Source of the DNA: Pedobacter sp. BAL39
GTDB lineage: Bacteria; Bacteroidota; Bacteroidia; Sphingobacteriales; Sphingobacteriaceae
DNA length: 64,000 nucleotides
Reading direction: 5' to 3'
Assembly (NCBI RefSeq): GCF_000170795.1
Contig: NZ_ABCM01000008.1
Location: forward strand, 124,001 to 188,000
The notes under the pieces are model-generated. The model had not been told where the DNA came from. It saw nothing but the letters and a program-made list of their open reading frames with translations, and ran no database searches. Positions 60,844 through 64,000 of this stretch are shown in pieces. The translations under genes were made by a program, and so were the position numbers. The first letter of the stretch is position 1. Each line of letters begins with the position of its first letter.

Positions 60844-62319
60844 TTAACCACCTCTGCCTGTCCTTGAAGGCCTGCTGCTGCCATTGCTGCTGCGTCCTTC
60901 AGAAGAACGGCTCGGCTGACTTTGCTGTACACGCTCAGGTCTGCTTTGTTGTTGTTGCTGCTGACGTTGCTGTCTTTGTTGCTCAGCTTGCTGTTGTCTT
61001 TGAGACTGCTCCTGACGTTGCTGTTGCTGTCTTTGTTGTTCGGCCTGTTGCTGGCGCTGCTGATCGGCTTGCTGTTGACGTTGCTGATCGGCCTGCTGTT
61101 GCCTTTGGGCCTGTTCCTGACTCTGGCGTTGCTGTCTTTGTTGATCTGCTTGCTGTTGGCGTTGTTGATCGGCCTGCTGCTGTCTTTGCGATTGCTCCTG
61201 GCTTTGGCGTTGTTGTCTTTGAACCTGTTCCTGACGCTGCTGGCCCTGTTCCTGGCTTTGACGTTGCTGTCTCTGCTGCTGTTGGGCAGCTTCAGATCTG
61301 GAGTTTCCACTTTCTGCAGAACGCGGTGTCCTGGCAGGTATGCTGCCATTCTCCCTTGAAGGATTGGTGTTGCCACGGATGTTTCCTCTCTCAGGAGTAG
61401 TTCCGTTACCATTGGTTACACCACTGCCCCTGGATGGACGGGTACCCTCTGTTCTGCCAGGAGCGGTTGTATTGCCTCTTGGTGCCGTATTACCTCTTGT
61501 CGCGGCATTGCTGCGATCGGCAGAAGTTCTTGACCTGGTCACATATTCATCGCCTCTCACCGCCTCACGTGGCGCCTGTACACTACCTCTGTCGGCCCTG
61601 GAACGTCCTGGATTATAGATGTTGATGTTGTTTCCGCTGATGCTGGTTCTTCCTGACCTTGAAGAACGGTTGATGTTATACACCGCAACATCGGATCTGG
61701 TAGCCCTTCTTACGTCGTCAATCCTCGGACCTGAATAATAAGTCCTTCTGTTCCTGACATAAGTGTTATTGATGATGGTCGTATTGTGAATGATCGTCAC
61801 ATTTCTCCTCGAATAATACCTCGGGAAGCTGTCATAATAGATGTTCCGCTGCGGTACGAATACCCACCACAGGTCAGGGATACCAATATTGATGTTGACA
61901 TTGAACCCCGGGCCCATAGGTGCCCATCCGTAATATCCGCCGCCGCTCCTCCAGCTTACCCATGCTGGTCCCCAAACGGTATCAGGGATCCAGATCCACT
62001 GTCTGTAGCTGTTGTATACCCATCTTCCGTAATGGAAAGGCGCCCAGCCCCAGTCGTAATTGGATACCCAGGTATTTCCGTATTCTGTCATCGCCCAGCG
62101 TCCATTGGTGTAGTAAGGCCTGAAATCACCCTGCTCCACATCGGGGCGCCATACGTACCCATACTCGGGATCCTGGATCCAGGTGCCGTAGGGTGATAAT
62201 TCGTCGTAAAAAGATTGAAGCGAAATGTCGTCGTCCTGTGCCAACACCCGCTGTGTGGTTCCGGTTAGAAGGAGCAGTAGCCCCAACAAGATTGCCGGTA
62301 ATTTGATGAACTTTTTCAT
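60844..62319 (-). CDS. DUF6600 domain protein with a long Gln/Arg-rich tail
   Basis: A 491-residue secreted protein. The signal peptide ends at RVLAQ (about residue 28). The N-terminal domain (~30-170) is rich in Trp, Tyr and Gly (SPYGTWIQDPEYGYVW, WGWAPFHYGRW, WGPAWVSWRSGGGYYGWAPM), the pattern of DUF6600 proteins. A basic middle (~170-330) with many NR/RG pairs follows, then ~120 residues of almost only Q, R, S, E, A and D with recurring ADQQRQQQ units (~350-465). The tail is disordered and may bind a polyanion or cell-wall material. Function unknown. Confidence 0.88.
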   Translation of the reverse strand: MKKFIKLPAILLGLLLLLTGTTQRVLAQDDDISLQSFYDELSPYGTWIQDPEYGYVWRPDVEQGDFRPYYTNGRWAMTEYGNTWVSNYDWGWAPFHYGRWVYNSYRQWIWIPDTVWGPAWVSWRSGGGYYGWAPMGPGFNVNINIGIPDLWWVFVPQRNIYYDSFPRYYSRRNVTIIHNTTIINNTYVRNRRTYYSGPRIDDVRRATRSDVAVYNINRSSRSGRTSISGNNINIYNPGRSRADRGSVQAPREAVRGDEYVTRSRTSADRSNAATRGNTAPRGNTTAPGRTEGTRPSRGSGVTNGNGTTPERGNIRGNTNPSRENGSIPARTPRSAESGNSRSEAAQQQQRQQRQSQEQGQQRQEQVQRQQRQSQEQSQRQQQADQQRQQQADQQRQQRQSQEQAQRQQQADQQRQQQADQQRQQQAEQQRQQQQRQEQSQRQQQAEQQRQQRQQQQQQSRPERVQQSQPSRSSEGRSSNGSSRPSRTGRGG

Positions 62320-62663
62320 TTTGTGTGTGATTTAATTTTACCTAACGCTTTTTGTGTATCAATTTGAGTTCCAACCAACCCAAAAGTTTAATCTGTCTGT
62401 GAAATATTACATTATGCTTATTTGGATTCGCCTAATAATATTGGCTAATCCCGTGATATTTCCGTTATTTTATTTGTATCTGGTTAGTGCTCCGCTACCG
62501 CATCTGTTAAGATTTATATGCAGATCCTTTATATACAATTTACGTAATTCTTTTGATATGAACACTTTTTGTGTGTTAAGATGACGTATCGCTTATAATA
62601 ATGGGCCTCTGATGGTGCTTTACCGCAATTTATTTTCTTCCTTTGTAGATTAAACGAAAATTT
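62320..62663. other. 344-base AT-rich intergenic region
   Basis: No convincing gene. TTTTGTGTGT-like words recur three times (near 62322, 62350 and 62566). A 76-codon plus-strand ORF (62354-62584) has no supporting signal. Confidence 0.4.
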
Positions 62664-63377
62664 ATGCAAAAAGGTACCTTATTCCTCATTCCCGTTCCTC
62701 TGGCTGAGAACGCCACGCAGCAGTCTTTTACTCCCTTTGTTGGAGATACCATCAATGCGATTACCGTTTATATCGTTGAAAATGAGAAAACTGCGAGGAA
62801 GTTTTTGAAGGAAGCAGGTCTGAAGACTCCACAAAGTGAGTTGGTGATCCACGACTATGGCAAGCATAAACGCAATACTTCCCTTGCCCCATTTTTTAAG
62901 GAGCTTGCTGCGGGTAAGGATGTTGGTCTGATGAGCGAAGCGGGATGTCCGGGTGTGGCAGATCCTGGTGCCGAGATCGTTGCTGAAGCGCACCGCCGCG
63001 GGATCAAGGTGGTTCCCCTGGTAGGTCCAAGTGCCATATTGCTGGCATTAATGGCATCGGGATTTAATGGGCAGAGCTTCACCTTCCACGGTTACCTGCC
63101 GATAGATAAGGTGGAACGGGCAAAACGCATCAAGGAACTGGAGCAACTGGCCCTCAAAAACAGGCAAACGCAGATTTTTATGGAGACTCCATTCCGCAAT
63201 AATCACCTGTACGAAGATGTGCTCAAAAATGCATCACCACAAGCCATGCTCAGCATTGCCTGCAACATCACAGGAGCAGACGAATTTATCAAGACCCAGT
63301 CGGTAGCGCTCTGGAAAAACGAACGCATAGACCTGCACAAGAAACCAGCGATATTTTTACTGTATAAACAAGGCTAA
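62664..63377 (+). CDS. SAM-dependent methyltransferase, RsmI-like tetrapyrrole-methylase fold
   Basis: A 237-residue protein with the two-domain tetrapyrrole methylase fold: LFLIPVPLAENA, the SAM region GLMSEAGCPGVADPGAEIV and LVGPSAILLALMASGFNGQSF. It resembles RsmI (16S rRNA C1402 2'-O-methyltransferase), but the usual glycine-rich N-terminal LYVVATPIGNL motif is changed to LIPVPLAEN, and it lacks the RsmI C-terminal extension. A paralogue with a different substrate is likely. Convergent with nadD. Confidence 0.8.
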   Translation: MQKGTLFLIPVPLAENATQQSFTPFVGDTINAITVYIVENEKTARKFLKEAGLKTPQSELVIHDYGKHKRNTSLAPFFKELAAGKDVGLMSEAGCPGVADPGAEIVAEAHRRGIKVVPLVGPSAILLALMASGFNGQSFTFHGYLPIDKVERAKRIKELEQLALKNRQTQIFMETPFRNNHLYEDVLKNASPQAMLSIACNITGADEFIKTQSVALWKNERIDLHKKPAIFLLYKQG

Positions 63378-63421
63378 TCAAAAAATGCCCCGGGAGATGG
63401 TCAGCAAAAATACCTGCCGCA

Positions 63422-63994
63422 TTAGCGGTACATATTTTTGCTTTCTATAAAGGACTGTACCTCGTCGGTAACGAGGTACTGAATGTTTTTTCCTGCCTTG
63501 ATGGCTTTGCGGATGAAACTGGAAGAAATCTCCATCTGCGGGGTGTCTGTGATGACAATAGCCGGGTTCGCCTCCCATTCTGACAGGTCGACTCCCGGTC
63601 TGGGATACACGTAAATCTCGTAATCCCTCAGCAGCACTTCATAATTTTTCCATTTTTTCAGGGAGGCAAGGTTATCTGCACCCATGATGAGCGCAAATGA
63701 TTTCTCCGGGTACCTCTCCTTCAGGAAAGCAAGGGTGTCAATGGTGTAAGAGGGCTGTGGAAGGCCAAATTCGATGTCGCTCACCTTCAGGTTTGCGGCA
63801 TTTTCAGTGGCGATTTTTGCCATCTCCAGCCGGTCATACATATTGGTCAGGCCTGCCTTGTCCTTCAGCGGATTGTGTGGCGATACCACCAGCCATACCT
63901 CTTTCAGCCCGGTAAACTCCGCCATATAATTGGCAATGATCAGGTGTCCGGTATGGATGGGATTGAATGATCCGAAAAATAACCCGGTTTTCAT
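63422..63994 (-). CDS. nadD: Nicotinate-nucleotide adenylyltransferase
   Basis: A 190-residue nucleotidyltransferase that joins nicotinate mononucleotide and ATP in NAD synthesis. The HxGH motif is GSFNPIHTGHLIIA and the ATP-binding SSSFIRKAI (ISSxxIR) motif is at ~157-165; LIMGADNLASLKKWKNYE is the family substrate-binding segment. The gene is complete, beginning six bases before the window ends. Confidence 0.95.
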   Translation of the reverse strand: MKTGLFFGSFNPIHTGHLIIANYMAEFTGLKEVWLVVSPHNPLKDKAGLTNMYDRLEMAKIATENAANLKVSDIEFGLPQPSYTIDTLAFLKERYPEKSFALIMGADNLASLKKWKNYEVLLRDYEIYVYPRPGVDLSEWEANPAIVITDTPQMEISSSFIRKAIKAGKNIQYLVTDEVQSFIESKNMYR

Positions 63995-64000
63995 GGGATA

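Noticed and set aside
62354..62584. A 76-codon ORF upstream of the RsmI-like gene
   Set aside because: AT-rich region, no upstream promoter element or domain; the hydrophobic look follows from T-rich codons.

Overview
The window looks like chromosomal DNA of a Bacteroidota bacterium, most likely a Pedobacter-like member of the Sphingobacteriaceae. The evidence is a Bacteroidota-type arginine operon (GNAT-argG-argC-argD-argF'-argB-proC-argE-argH), families largely confined to the phylum (DUF2911, DUF6600, DUF2931-like, NdpA-type nucleoid protein), repeated matches to the Bacteroidota -7 promoter element TAnnTTTG shortly before start codons, and the near absence of strong Shine-Dalgarno sequences. 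No rRNA, tRNA, CRISPR array, prophage or insertion sequence was seen. It reads as dense core genome with some accessory signalling.

Layout. 1-4.2 kb: end of a DUF2911 gene, an ECF sigma/regulator pair, and a minus-strand run of sensor kinase, DinB protein and thioesterase. 4.2-6.7 kb: gltX and a zinc metallopeptidase, separated by a long inverted repeat. 6.8-13.8 kb: a six-gene phosphorelay island (response regulator-kinase, giant CHASE3 hybrid kinase with three receiver domains, free receiver, CheR, CheB, free receiver) closed by a strong terminator. 13.8-24.8 kb: M49-like lipoprotein, amidase lipoprotein, glnS, enoyl-CoA hydratase, sigma-54 activator, AI-2E type permease, three small envelope-stress-like genes, aspS. 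24.9-27.4 kb: second ECF sigma operon with a membrane partner and a repeat-rich secreted protein. 27.4-34.9 kb: a frameshifted terC, nucleoid protein, bestrophin, MFS symporter, rlmI, CsaA-like protein, tadA, sodA. 35-39 kb: oxyR, fcl, trmB and an alkylation-repair group (ATL protein, AhpD-like protein, tag). 39.9-47.8 kb: polA, MBL hydrolase, ybaB, small membrane proteins, old yellow enzyme, M28 peptidase. 48-58.8 kb: arginine operon plus an aminotransferase. 59-64 kb: prfC, DUF6600 protein, RsmI-like methylase, nadD.

How the genes fit together. sodA and oxyR converge on one bidirectional terminator and form an oxidative-stress pair. The arg operon carries every step from N-acylglutamate to arginine, with proC linking it to proline. 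Its carbamoyltransferase is the acylornithine type, but a specificity residue matches neither characterised subtype. CheR and CheB sit with a hybrid kinase and no chemoreceptor, which suggests methylation-tuned signalling rather than chemotaxis.

The best candidate for something undescribed is a pair of ~93-nt elements at 42763-42855 and 58866-58958. They share the same three-stem fold and the same unpaired motifs, but their stem sequences differ while staying paired, and both lie between convergent genes. Other points worth a look are a 44-codon ORF with hairpins ahead of the arg operon, back-to-back nearly leaderless promoters between rlmI and the csaA-like gene, and a 22-bp tandem repeat between fcl and trmB.
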